From the NCBI GenBank assembly GCA_026874595.1, contig CM049313.1, positions 62,619,159 through 62,683,158 of the forward strand: a stretch of DNA of 64,000 nucleotides. Reading direction: 5' to 3'. Source of the DNA: Sipunculus nudus. Lineage: Eukaryota; Annelida; Sipuncula; Golfingiida; Sipunculidae. A program made the position numbers and the translations under genes. Shown here piece by piece: positions 23,484 to 59,070 of this stretch (positions are counted from its first letter, which is position 1; every line of letters starts with the position of its first letter). Below the pieces are notes generated by a model, which saw nothing but the letters and a program-made list of their open reading frames with translations, did not search any database and had not been told where the DNA came from.

Positions 23484-25305
23484 CATTTCACCAAACTTCC
23501 TTTGTAAACCGATTATCTTCTGCCTTTGACAGGTTCTTTTGTGCTGCTTGCACTATTACTGATGGCGTTATTGATGGAGCACATGATTCCCTCGAGAGGG
23601 CGCTGCATGCCATACATAGGTACGTTTATTGTCTTTTACTTAATTCCTCAATATGTATATTGAAATCTATATCATGGTCACATGCGATGTCTCACTTTCT
23701 AAATATTTAACATGAATGAATTTTCTCACGTGAGGCCATATTGTTGGCACGGTTTTATTGGATTTATTGGAAGTATGTCGGTGGGTGATTTCATCTTCTC
23801 TATTACAAGACAAGCACCGTTACCATAAAATATGACCGTGTATTTTGTTGACAATATTTCATTTTCAATTTATTGTATTCTTCGTCCCTTACTCATCCGT
23901 TGTATAAACTAACTTTAAAAACAATGAAGAGTTTACAGTTCACAGGCACGCGGATCAAGGTAGTGTTATGTTAATTTGTTAAAAGAATTTATTTTGTGTA
24001 ACATTCATTTTGATTGATTAATTTTATACATAATGAGTGAAGTCCAATTAAGAATGAACATATGTTCGTGTTCTTTGGATGCATATTTATCCGGTTCCAG
24101 TTGACCATCTTTCTCCCTTATCACGGTACAGCTCGGTACAATCCGCATTCGACATTATCACATCATAGCTCCTGAACCATTTTTTGTTGAACTTTAATCT
24201 GAGTTTTGTTATAGCCATGTTCAACCTGAACTGCGTGATCCTGACGGCCCTGTCGTTGATTTCCTCGGCCTTCATTAACATGGCCTGGTCTCGCTCAGGG
24301 AACGTCCCAGGGATCCTCCAGAAGGTAAGTCGGTCCCCGCAGGATGAGTCAGTCTGAGAATAAAGCATTAGATAAATAGTCATATCCGAACGAATAATGA
24401 GCCTAGGGAATATTAGGCTTTAGGCCAAAAAATAAAAAGTATGGTTCTCAGGCACCGCCCGCGTCAATTTTAAACCCCCGCATCAATTTTTTTATTTTCA
24501 TTTTCAAAAGAAACTTACCAATTTGAGCTCAAGCTACTCGGACGTTTCTTTCAAGAAGATAGAATCATACAATTTTGATAAAATTTCCTTTGTTATGTAG
24601 TGTTTTACTTGTTTAGCAAAATAAAACTGTTAATAGTATCACGCTTTTCCCTTATCATTTGACATTTTTATCGAAACATACATAAAAAATAGAAAATTAA
24701 AAAAAAAAAACCGCCCGCGTTGATTTCTGAAAAAAAGTGCCAAACCTTATTTTTTTTGCCATACTTTTATATAGTCTGTAAAGGAAGTTTAAAAGCTTGC
24801 ACACGTGGTGCAAGAAAATTGTATTAATTTTTAATTTTCAGTCCTGTTTAGTACCTGATCTGATTGTCCCGCATTGAATAAATAACAACAAACTGGCTTG
24901 AACGGTTGAGTAGAGGCAATGATATAATTTTGCGTTTTATAAGATAGTCCAAATAAGAAAATTCTTCTGTTTATTTATCATCAACAACACGTACAATCAT
25001 AACCCTGTTGTAAAATAACAATAACACTTTCCCTCTTTATAACTAATATTTCTACGCAGCAGTAACGCATGTTAACTTTACTCGTTTATTTACAGGTCTT
25101 TTTGAAAGTATTGGGAAAGGCCGTCTGCGTTACTGATGAATCTGTCAGTACCAGGAAGGAAGAAGAAAACCCCGGAAGTGACGCACATGCTTCCGCCACG
25201 GTTTCTGATCAGTGGCGCCGCCTGGCGCTCGTCCTGGACCGTTTGTTGTTGGCCATCTTCATTTTGGCCATCTTTATATTAGTGATCGTTGTTTACGCTC
25301 AATAA
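11749..25305 (+). CDS. nAChR-like Cys-loop ion channel subunit, alpha-type (9 exons, complete)
   Basis: Exons: 11749-11800, 14847-15004, 17099-17143, 17392-17501, 18109-18292, 22347-22608, 23533-23619, 24215-24324, 25096-25305. All have GT/AG borders and join in frame to 405 residues. Residues 1-17 form a hydrophobic signal peptide. The ligand-binding domain carries loop D Trp82, loop A W113-R-P-D with Tyr120, the Cys-loop Cys156-Cys170 (13 residues between, F-P-Y-D inside), loop B Trp177 and loop C Tyr216-L-Cys218-Cys219 with Tyr223. The vicinal Cys pair marks an alpha-type subunit. M1 is about 243-261, M2 268-288, M3 301-323 and M4 380-402. The M3-M4 loop is only about 55 residues, short for the family. 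Asn138-G-T is a possible glycosylation site. The pore is odd: -1' is Ser266 where cation channels have Glu, 6' is Phe273, and the outer acidic residue is at 19' (Glu286). It should act as one chain of a plasma-membrane pentamer; ligand and ion selectivity cannot be read with certainty. Confidence 0.9.
12394..12474 (+). repeat. 82-bp dispersed repeat, copy 2
   Basis: Inverse copy of 8621-8702 with only a few differences. It lies in intron 1 of channel gene 1. Confidence 0.75.
12843..13225 (+). repeat. About 380-bp dispersed repeat, copy 1
   Basis: Shares blocks in the same order with 26240-26600: CCGCCAGAGGTCG, GGGAC(A/T)GCCGGGACT, GTCTCAACT, CATGCTTACA, GAAGCCCCGGTGCATTGTGGG and GAGTCG. No terminal inverted repeat was found and it has no coding capacity. 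It lies in intron 1 of channel gene 1. Confidence 0.75.
14000..14132. repeat. Dispersed element end with CCTGGATCCGCCCCTG terminus
   Basis: After a C-homopolymer (14085-14103) the sequence ends AAATCCTGGATCCGCCCCTG. Related ends occur at 5102-5121 and about 27551-27572. The reverse complement CAGGGGCGGATCCAGGATTT resembles termini of hAT-like MITEs. The family is inferred. Confidence 0.5.
14847..15004 (+). CDS. Channel gene 1 exon 2: N-terminal helix and first strands
   Basis: Acceptor TTTCTCAG, donor GTACGT. It encodes residues 18-70 with the family pattern L-x-x-x-L-M-R-H-Y-N-K-x-x-R-P-V and V-x-V-K-F-x-V-x-x-x-x-I-I-D, and ends in phase 0. Confidence 0.92.
15966..16717 (+). mobile_element. 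Solo LTR, Gypsy-like
   Basis: The 752-bp segment begins TGTTACAGG and ends GTGTGACA, so it has TG...CA ends with an imperfect inverted repeat. It is flanked by AAATC (15961-15965) and GAATC (16718-16722), a 5-bp duplication with one mismatch. Inside, TATATAAAG lies at 16249-16257 and AATAAA at 16635-16640, about 385 bp apart, like a retroelement U3-R-U5. A (GA)n tract follows the TATA box. No internal gag/pol or second LTR is present, so it looks like a recombination product. It lies in intron 2 of channel gene 1 in the same orientation. Confidence 0.68.
16275..16300. repeat. (GA)n tract within the solo LTR
   Basis: About 12 GA units, 20 bp downstream of the LTR TATA box. This would be the first transcribed part of the element. 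Confidence 0.85.
17099..17143 (+). CDS. Channel gene 1 exon 3: 45-nt micro-exon (loop D)
   Basis: Acceptor TTTTAACTTCAG, donor GTAAGA. Exactly 15 codons: D-V-Q-K-Q-E-L-H-T-V-A-W-L-H-E. A 45-nt exon at this place is a hallmark of nAChR genes and aligns with the usual D-E-K-N-Q-x-L-x-T-x-x-W-L block. Too short to show as an open frame. Confidence 0.9.
17392..17501 (+). CDS. Channel gene 1 exon 4: loop A region
   Basis: Acceptor AATAAAACAG, donor GTATAT; 110 nt, ending in phase 2. Carries W-T-D-x-x-L-x-W-N and the loop A block I-W-R-P-D-I-L-L-Y-N. Confidence 0.92.
18109..18292 (+). CDS. Channel gene 1 exon 5: Cys-loop and loop B
   Basis: Acceptor GTCATCAG and donor GTAAGT give 184 nt from phase 2 to phase 0. 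Encodes the Cys-loop (C156 to C170) and the G-S-W-T-Y loop B block. The acceptor's pyrimidine tract is weak, but no other site fits the phase. Confidence 0.88.
18890..21850 (+). mobile_element. 5'-truncated jockey/CR1-like LINE in intron 5 of channel gene 1
   Basis: Conceptual translation starts after the endonuclease, with a W-D-F-I-D-T-E-P segment, then P-W-I-T-C-E-L-K-R-L-I-R-K-R-N-R-L. RT blocks follow: S-K-A-T-G-P-D-D-I, P-V-Y-K-K-G-D, N-Y-R-P-I-S-L-L, F-L-D-A-T-A-A-F-D, A-G-V-P-Q-G-S-I-L-G-P and F-A-D-D-T. A C-terminal C-P-H-C-x(8)-H-x(5)-C motif lies at about 21157-21210. The frame is broken near 19290, 19630, 20510 (an A-run) and 20985. These few small indels with long intact segments indicate a fairly recent insertion. 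The 3' end is probably near AAGAAATAAATATG (about 21830-21845). Same strand as the host gene. Confidence 0.88.
19675..20511 (+). pseudogene. LINE reverse transcriptase core (278 codons open)
   Basis: Holds RT motifs from the first conserved block through F-A-D-D-T and the thumb (K-F-N-P-T-K-T, H-L-G-I-T). Both catalytic Asp motifs, F-L-D and F-A-D-D, are intact. The stop at 20509-20511 follows an A-run, and the same protein continues in another frame at 20538-20999. Confidence 0.85.
22347..22608 (+). CDS. Channel gene 1 exon 6: loop C, M1 and start of M2
   Basis: Acceptor TTCTGTTCAG, donor GTACGT, 262 nt, phase 0 to 1. Encodes the K-Y-L-C-C-P-E-P-Y loop C, M1, and the short M1-M2 linker T-G-S-K-S-K-I-T-L. 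The linker reads S-K-S-K where cation-selective members have a G-E-K-type end. Confidence 0.92.
22620..23140. repeat. Inverted TGTTTCA/TGAAACA repeats with GGGCCC palindromes
   Basis: Left side (22630-22700) has ATGTTTCA-type 16-18 bp repeats followed by AAGGCCCCTTTTCAATGCG. Right side (23040-23140) has GAAACATACxxCA repeats in the opposite orientation followed by AAGGGCCCTTATCCATGCG. In between are palindromic GGAAAAG/CTTTTCC and CGCGTTTCC blocks. Probably a degenerate MITE-like insertion in intron 6. Confidence 0.5.
23423..23480. repeat. (TA)n microsatellite
   Basis: About 29 TA units in intron 6 of channel gene 1, preceded by an AAT/AAC-rich stretch (23346-23420). Confidence 0.9.
23533..23619 (+). 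CDS. Channel gene 1 exon 7: M2 pore helix
   Basis: Acceptor TTTGACAG, donor GTACGT, 87 nt, phase 1 to 1. Encodes the pore helix from 4' onward: Gly, Ser, Phe, Val, Leu, Leu(9'), then Ala, Leu, Leu, Leu, Met, and Glu at 19', His at 20'. It is followed by M-I-P and P-Y-I. The gating Leu 9' is kept, while polar 6' and 10' residues are lost. Confidence 0.9.
24215..24324 (+). CDS. Channel gene 1 exon 8: M3
   Basis: Acceptor TTGTTATAG, donor GTAAGT, 110 nt, phase 1 to 0. Encodes M3 and the start of the cytoplasmic loop (S-R-S-G-N-V-P). The minus-strand open frame over this exon is a shadow. Confidence 0.9.
24420..24770. mobile_element. About 340-bp MITE-like element, copy 1
   Basis: Matches 45925-46280 over its length (CAATTTGAGCTC, CCTTTGTTATGTA, AAGCAAAATAAA, CGAAACATACA, CCGCCCGC, GCCAAACCTTATTTTTTT). 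Its ends are roughly inverted: ...ATGGTTCTCAGGCACCGCCCGCG against the reverse complement of CCGCCCGCGTT...CCTTATTTTTTT. No coding capacity. It lies in intron 8 of channel gene 1. Confidence 0.65.
25096..25305 (+). CDS. Channel gene 1 exon 9: cytoplasmic loop, M4 and stop
   Basis: Acceptor TATTTACAG, phase 0. Carries the acidic loop (R-K-E-E-E-N-P), then W-R-R-L-A-L-V-L-D-R and the M4 helix, ending Y-A-Q before TAA at 25303-25305. Confidence 0.93.
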   Translation, partial: VFLKVLGKAVCVTDESVSTRKEEENPGSDAHASATVSDQWRRLALVLDRLLLAIFILAIFILVIVVYAQ

Positions 25306-26032
25306 TTATGACATACAGTGAGTTATCCGATCAGCATAATGAAGATGATAATGAAAACTAAGTTCGTTTTCTATGGCTTCATCAAGTACTGAGACGCAGT
25401 GGGCACTCGCCCGAATCGGGCATGTTCGAGGTTTCAATTTTTACATTGCTTGTATAGATCTAGTTATGCTTTATTTGTATAACTGGCAACACTTTTAAGC
25501 GATTCGTGTATTATTTCGAAAATATAGTTTTTGTAAGTTCACTTGTATGCATTTATATATAGGTATCCCTGGACTGCTGTCATTCGATGAACCACTGTAT
25601 CTGCAGCATTTTGTTTTGCCATTCTTAATTGGACAACAAAGAGCTATATGTTTATCGTAGTATGCGTTTAATTAAGTAAAAAGGTAGCACACGCCATGAA
25701 TAGTGCGAAATATTTTGAAACCATAAATGTGTGTCAATGACTGTTCTATATGGTTTGTATATTTAATGAACAAATGCAAAGATATATTTTCCTAACTGTT
25801 GACTGCAGATATCAGTTTATGTCCAGGCGATGCATAATTACTTTGATAAACAAATTAGAAGCTTAGGTATATACAAAAATAATTTGTTGTTATTGTTTTA
25901 TTTTAAAGTCCTGTGTCTGAATGCAGACATCAGAATCAGAATTTCTTTTAAGGGGGACAGAGTGTACTGGATCTTGAACCATGAAAAGCCAGCTCAACGG
26001 GCTTAAAAGGAAATTTGTATTTCATGTAAATT

Positions 26033-26038
26033 AATAAA
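26033..26038 (+). terminator. Candidate poly(A) signal of channel gene 1
   Basis: AATAAA 728 bp after the stop codon, the first perfect hexamer I see downstream. Confidence 0.4.
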
Positions 26039-26239
26039 GTTACTTTACAGTTTAACTGAAATGAAAAATTTTTCTATTAATCTACTATGTTTTACTATTT
26101 CCAAAGTTTATAAGTGGGCTTAATTAGCCCCATTAGGCCATACCCACCCGTTATCCTCGAACTAGATCCGGCCCTCTGAGTGTAAAGCTAGCTGTGCACA
26201 GATCATAATGTGATATACAGTACATATTGAAAAAAAATC

Positions 26240-26600
26240 AAGGAGTTTCTCCACCCTACCGCCAGAGGTCGGTTCTATTCGGAACAAATCTCTTAAGTGG
26301 GGCACTGTGGGACTGCCGGGACTTCTTGTCTCAACTATCAACCTTAAAATTTTCAAGGATACACACTCAGTTTACATTCCATATGCGCATGCTTACAAAA
26401 TATTACTTATTTTGTTTCTAGAAAAAAAAACATGCTTATGTAATTTGTCTTTAAAGAATTCTTATCCAACAAACTTGAACGGATAACATTGTCCCCTTTA
26501 CTTCGTACGTCGCTGTTGCATTTAGAAGCCCCGGTGCATTGTGGGAGTAAGATTTTGACTCCCACAATCCCTTAACAGCCGAGTCGCACTCTTGTGAGTA
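26240..26600 (+). repeat. About 380-bp dispersed repeat, copy 2
   Basis: Direct-orientation relative of 12843-13225, lying just beyond channel gene 1. The two copies therefore bracket most of the gene. Confidence 0.75.
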
Positions 26601-26639
26601 TGCTTTGAAAAGTCGGCCATTTTTTATGATGTACTATGC

Positions 26640-28040
26640 CCTCCCAGAAACAAAATCTGAACCTTAATATTGATGCAGAAGTAAACTCATAAATCCTTTA
26701 GGTCTCCCCTCACTATTGCGGAGGAGGCGTAAATGAAAGAAAGCATATATTATAGTAATAGGGACTTGTCATTGCAAGAACCATCAATGTGAAGTATTGA
26801 AGCGTTCATCGGTACGAGGCTCATATAACTGAAAACAAGTATTCGTATACTGTATACCCATATGGTATAGATTTGGCAGGATACAATCTGTCTTAGTGAT
26901 TGTTGGTTTTTTAGTTTTTCCAGTCGGACTGTCACTGAGCCAAGACCATAATGACTGGTTGACATATGTTGTATCAATAAGACCAGGGGCGGGTGAACGA
27001 TTTCGGGAAGGGACAGTGGCGTCAACAAGGGGATGGGGATATGACAGGCAGAATTTAGCATCTGTATGACTCATTCAAATTCTTTATACCTAATCACATT
27101 TCAAATATATTTCAATTAAGTATCAGGTTTTAGAAAATAGGGTTACACGTTTCCAGTATAAGTTAAATCTAAACCAGGTTGAGATATAATATTTCATATT
27201 ATCATTAATGGAACCAAAGTCTATAATTCCTTTTATTAATTTGTTTCATTTGCAATTTATAAATATTATTCTTTGAATAGTTGGGGATGATTAAATAGAC
27301 CATCTCCACTTGCCAAAAGGGGGGGGGGAATAAATAACCTTCACCCAATACTGACGCCCCTGGGAAGGGAGAGGTTCATCGTCTACACAACGTTTTCCAT
27401 AGGGGGTCCAGGGGGCTCAGGGCTCCCTCCTTAGACCCGCAACAATTTTATAAGGGTTTAAAACAATTTATTCGGTCTCCCATTTTAATCAGAGGAAATT
27501 TTTAAAATGTTCCTATTTGTCTTCCTTGAATGGACCCCCTCCCTTTCCCAAAATCCTGGATCAGCCCCTCAGAAGCAATCTTTTCCTGCGATGTTGGCTT
27601 ATGTTAATCTCGTCAAACATTCACAGAGTTAAGGTCATAATTACAGCAATACAGAGGAACATGTGCTGTGTCAGTTAGATCAGGGGTGGATCTACCATGT
27701 TGGTGAAACCGGGGGGGGGGGGGGTTAATCGTGTACAACGAGGACATAGTATAACCTCGGAGGTCCACAACGCCGGGGAGGGATCAGGGGGTACCATAAT
27801 AGATCCGAGAAACAACAAACGGTAATTTTTAAAATGTTAGAATTTGTTCAAACCCCTATCAACCCCGCAATCCCCCCCCCCCCCCTCCACACACACACAC
27901 ACATAAATAAACTGGATCCGCTGACTTCTAACTCTCATTAACCCACCACTTATATATAGTATCGTGTGATAAATAAATGACTTTGCCTTCTGGCATAACC
28001 TACCCCATCACCTCCATTACAACCAGAGCTGAACTGAGGG
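26640..28040. other. Intergenic spacer between the two channel genes
   Basis: No gene seen. It has G-runs (27319, 27710-27723) and C-runs (27871-27885). It also has element-end-like sequences: GCCCCTG near 27356, CCTGGATCAGCCCCT near 27556, and CAGGGGTGGATCTACC near 27683. Confidence 0.5.
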
Positions 28041-28048
28041 GCGTTGTT

Positions 28049-28057
28049 TATAAATAG
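28049..28057 (+). promoter_or_regulatory. Candidate TATA box of channel gene 2
   Basis: TATAAATAG lies only 25 bp before the first ATG (28074). If it is used, transcription would start around 28079 and translation at the in-frame ATG at 28095 (context CAAAATGT). That still leaves a hydrophobic leader. An alternative TATATATAG at 27952-27960 would place ATG 28074 in the transcript. Confidence 0.4.
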
Positions 28058-28073
28058 CACTTTGGAAATTAAC

Positions 28074-54308
<26,235 letters not shown>

Positions 54309-56100
54309 TAATTCATATCTGTGTTCAAATGAATGCAAGCCTCCGCCATGTGGTAAGTCCGGTTTACAGAATGCCACCTGTTTGCATTCACTTATTCGGT
54401 CCATATCCCCTAGGTTCATTCGCGCATAAGTGACTGTACATTTGTGAATATTCCTTTATGGCATTCCTGAATGCGGATCTGCACCAGAATCTAAACGCTT
54501 CTTCATTGGTCCATTCCGGAAATGTCCTGAACATTTTATTAGAATTCATTCATGTCTGCGTGAGTTATAATATGAACAAAAACACAAACACACACACATA
54601 AAGCACACTAACGAACGGAGATGAACGCAAACCCTCCTGGTAAAACTTTAAAACTTGTTTAGCAAGTTAAAAAAAATGAAACTATACGTATATTTAATCC
54701 GAAATCATCACTGTAGTTTGTGAGTTTCTTCGTGTTTTTTTTTTTTTTGCTTTGATCCTATTTTATATATTGTAGATCCAGACATAGAGAAAATACGTGT
54801 ATATGTCTTACCTTTTCTGAACATAAACAGCGAAAGGAATTTTGCATTTATACGTGAATTTCCTTTGGGTAGGGGGATATCTTTTATTACGTAGAGTTTA
54901 TATTTACTGGAAATATAGCCGCGTTATCGCCTGATTGTGAAGTTTTGTGACCCATAAAGGCTTAAAGTTTAAAACCGGCATGCTTAAGAGTTAACTTGAG
55001 AAATTTATTAAAATCTCTTAATGACTCGAGACACAGATACGTATATCTACGAGTATACTTATCTTTCTATGCATGGTACTGAATAGTATGTAATACTTTT
55101 TGTACACGTGCCTTTAAATCATTAAACTCTATTATGTTTATTTGTTTACAAAATTAAATATTAATCCATATAACAGCTTTGAGTTGTACGGATTTATACC
55201 GAACAAATATATGAATAAGCAAAATACGTGCTTAGTACATTTTGTATTTCCATTGACAACACTGATGTCTCTTTACATGAAAACAGAATAGAATTAAGAT
55301 TGTCGGAAGTATCTATCAAAGTAAAAACTGGTATTCAGTATTTTTCCTCTTTTCCAGGCACAGTATTAATGAGTTACTTTCAAATACGATTTTTTTTTTG
55401 TTAGATAAAACAGCACTATTGCTGTTCAGCGACATCTGGTATACGAACTCTGAACGATGAAGATATTAAAATATTCAGATATCATATAAATAACACTCTG
55501 ACATTGAATCCTGTTTCTTGAGAACATTGAAGGAATCCTGTTTTATCGTGTTTCACACATATTAGATGGAAATCCATAGGCTCGTAGACATGTTCCATTG
55601 CCGTACATTTCATTTACCATTAAAAGGTATAATACAGATGTATACTGTTTTCTCATTAAATTGTGGTAGGGCCTTTATTTTATTCCTCTTGTTACTATTG
55701 TTCTCTTGTTTCTTTGGTGATTTAAATTACTTTTTAAGCCTTAATCAAAGTAAACTGAGTTTGAAAGACATGTACACGACACGTTTAGAAGTAATGAGTA
55801 CCGAAGACCTGTTATGTTGTTAGCGTAAATAAAGAATTAACCACTGTTAATATGACTTTGTGTTAATTTTTACAGGAATTCTTGATTTAAATAATTAATC
55901 TAATTAAAGATGATTGTGCATCTATACCGCAATGTTTTTCTTCCGTTGGTCGGTTGGTTTTTGCTTTATCTGTAAGTTACTTAAAGGGGCATAATCACCA
56001 TCCGAACAACAATCAAGATAACAATGGAGGTATGCTGGATCATCATATTTTTTTAAAGGATGCTTTACCATTGTTTCTAAGATGTTCATTATGTCAACAA
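54309..56100. other. Downstream of channel gene 2, no gene seen
   Basis: Probably 3' UTR then intergenic. AATAAA at 55828-55833 and ATTAAA near 55130 are the only poly(A)-like hexamers I noted. A hydrophobic open frame at 55566-55823 is not recognisable. Confidence 0.4.
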
Positions 56101-56117
56101 ACTTGGCGTCAGACTTT

Positions 56118-56600
56118 TTACCGACCGGCATCGTTCGGTAAAATACAAATAAATATACTTAAAACCAACTGCAACAAAATGTTATTTATAAAGATTCATA
56201 ACAAAAACCAAATAAAATACATTACCGATCGGTAATGGAAATACTGATCGGCACTCTTGGGAGCTTTTACTAATTATAAATTTAACAAAATATATTAAAT
56301 TAAATATTTGAATAATACTTTAATTATATATTTCAATAAAAATGAAACTAGATTCAATGGCTTATTTTAAAAACAGTTATTGCTTTTACACTAAAAAACA
56401 TTACTGATCGGTAATTAAAATACCGATCGGCACTCTCCGGGAGTATTTTTACTTTGCATAAATTAAACCATAAGATGTTTGGTAAAACACGAAAGTAATA
56501 TAAATAAGAATTAAGAGCCACTGCAACCAGCTATTATATATATAAAAAACATAACCGATCGGTTATGGAAATACCGAACGGGACTCTTTGGAAGTCTTTT
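56118..56600. repeat. Degenerate tandem repeat with CCGATCGG palindromes
   Basis: TACCGATCGGTA-type palindromes in pairs (about 56223-56254, 56403-56434 and 56554-56575), each followed by ACTCT(T/C)xGGGAG. Spacing is roughly 150-180 bp. A weaker first unit with GACCGGCATCGTTCGGTA lies at about 56121. Confidence 0.7.
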
Positions 56601-57217
56601 TATCTGACTATTATTAAATTAGACCATAATCTCTTGTTAAATACCTTTTGGCATGCACTCCTTGGAAAAATAGTTCTGTGACTAATATTAAATTAAACCA
56701 TATAATCATTTGTTAACATTTTGAAGACTTCATAGGTAATATATAGATTGTTTTAAGATTTTTTTGCCATTATCTTATATATTTGCCTTAAAGTTAGTGT
56801 ACAAAAATGTGTAAAAACTCTTCAATAACATGGTGCCCCTTATTTATTGTAATTTAAAGTAGAGCTCATAGAAAACTCTTGAATTAAAAAAAAACTTCAA
56901 CGTTCAATAGGTACTATAATTAAGTGTTTTATAACTTAAAAGTAAAGAAAAAACAAGCAAAATACAAAAAACATTTTCTTGTACAGGTGACCCTGTTCAT
57001 CAAAAGAATAAAGGTATTTATTCATTCGGTGGAGATTGGAGAATGACGAGGTGGTGATACAAAAGGTGTGGGCTTAAGGTGATCATATGCCCCTGGTGAA
57101 ATGTACAACATCCAGGCACACATACATCCGGGCCTTGACACATGTCCATTTCAAGTGATATTAATTTCAACTGGCTACTAGCTAATTTAAGTTGCAGTTT
57201 GGTTCTTGTACACACAT

Positions 57218-57476
57218 ATAGCCCTGCCTGGGCTTTAGTGTACTGATGTTTACTGCTAAAATGCTTCGAATGAAACGTGATTCCAAGTAACGATAGACGC
57301 GACGTAACTCAGTTCTTGCTCTTATCACTAAATAAGGGGGTCAGAGAATGGTAATTAGTTATGTAAGTTGCCGCGTGGTAACAGTACCAACACTAAGTGC
57401 GACACGGTGAGAGCCGCTTGATATCTCTGTTAGAGCCCTTTCATTGACTGGGCCAGTCTAACGAATTGACGAAAGT
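57218..57476 (+). repeat. About 260-bp degenerate dispersed repeat, copy 2
   Basis: Direct-orientation relative of 43050-43306, ending TTGACTGGGCCAGTCTAA. Confidence 0.6.
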
Positions 57477-58190
57477 TTTCCGAAATGCAAACAAGTAAGT
57501 GTGTACATTTTATTTCCATGAATGAAACATAGTAAAACTTGATCTGTAGTCGAAGACTATATACCTTATCCAGTCCTTAAAAAAGTTTTTTTTCACGACG
57601 CAAGTGTCTTAATAACATTAATTTAAATATGTTTAGACAAGGACTACGTTCATGCATCGCCCCCTAGCCGTGCTCTGAGCTTGATAAATCTCAAATACAC
57701 AAAACCACAGAAAGACCAGCATGCAAAACGAACACATGTATTAACAAACATAAAACACGACACTTTAAAGATATGACCTTACAGTTTACCTGGATTCTAG
57801 CCGTAGCTGCATAATTTTTAGTCACTAAAATACAGTCCCCACTGAATATATTAAAACATGCAACATCGTATATACCTCAAATCCGAGAAAGCTATCTAAA
57901 CACAGACCAGTACTGGTATGGAGTTTGTCTTTAGAATCAGAGGCAATCTTATCTCGGCGTCATTACTAGTGCTCATACAGATAAACATCTAATGAACGTT
58001 TACAGTTTGTCACAGGAACACGAAATATGACGTCTACTGGTTCAGTGAATCTCTGGTAATAGTAGCTTTTGAAGTCTTGGTATATTTTTAAACCTGGCAC
58101 ATATTTAACATTACGTCCCCCAGGCGGGGGGTTCACAAAAATTTGACGAAGTCAGCGTACGCTGAAAACTGTACCGTTCAGCCATAACAC

Positions 58191-59070
58191 TACGCTCTTT
58201 ACACAGCGCTTACTCTTAGGCCAACTACCTATGTCTGTAGCTTCTTTAGAAGCGCAAGATTTCCGCTGCCTCGGGAGCGTACCATAAAACTAAAGCAGTC
58301 AATTTGCGTAATAGGCAGCCCTTCACCGCGACTGGGCGATAGACTGACTGAAAGCGACGGGTAATCTACGCTCCCGAGGCAGTGGGTATCTTGCGCTTCT
58401 AAAGAAGCAACTTATTTTCACGCTGCCATCTTTGACCGTTTATGATATATTTAGACACCAGATGGCGGTTCGTTGTCCGCTGAAATAAACATGCGTATGA
58501 TGTGACAAGCAGCCAATCAGATGCCAATAAACAAACACTCGACAGGCATCCTGGCTCCGCCCATTGCTGCGCTTCAAGCGCCGCTTGATGAGTTTCCGGT
58601 CGAATTTAAATTGCACCCTCTGCATTCTCGCATCATCGACCGATTCGATTATGACATTATGACTGTGTTAGCGTAGCCATGTATCTGTTTGTCTGCAGAA
58701 CTGAAACAAGCCAGCATGGTGTGCACGCAGCCTTTTTTGTTACGTTTCGTTTGTATTACAGCTCACCGGCCGAGCATCCTATGTGCCCATGCTAGGCCCT
58801 AAGCGAACCACGTCAGGGGCAATTCTCTCTGAGCCTGTGGCCTGTTCAGACGGTTACGCGGGGCGATGAGCTGTCACTCAAAACGAAATAAACATGATTG
58901 GCTCCGTGTATTCCTCGCTTGGCTTTGTCTTCCAGCACAAGGTCTCATCTGATTGGACAAAAATACAGTGCTCCCCTCTGGTGTAGCAATTCAGGATACG
59001 AGGTCATAACAAACAGCGCCTTACGATATAGGTAGTATCCCTATAGGTAAAGCGCTGTGTAAAGAGCGTA
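58191..59070. mobile_element. 880-bp TIR element (Tc1/mariner-like MITE)
   Basis: The left end TACGCTCTTTACACAGCGCT (58191-58210) is the exact reverse complement of AGCGCTGTGTAAAGAGCGTA (59051-59070). If the outer TA is the target duplication, this fits Tc1/mariner-type insertion. Inside, 43-bp arms at 58239-58281 and 58367-58408 (GCTTCTTTAGAAGCG and CTGCCTCGGGAGCGTA blocks) form a second, nested inverted repeat. No transposase is present. Confidence 0.78.

Noticed and set aside
55566-55823. Hydrophobic 85-codon open frame followed by AATAAA
   Set aside because: The composition is simple, with no family resemblance and no conserved start context; probably chance in AT-rich sequence.
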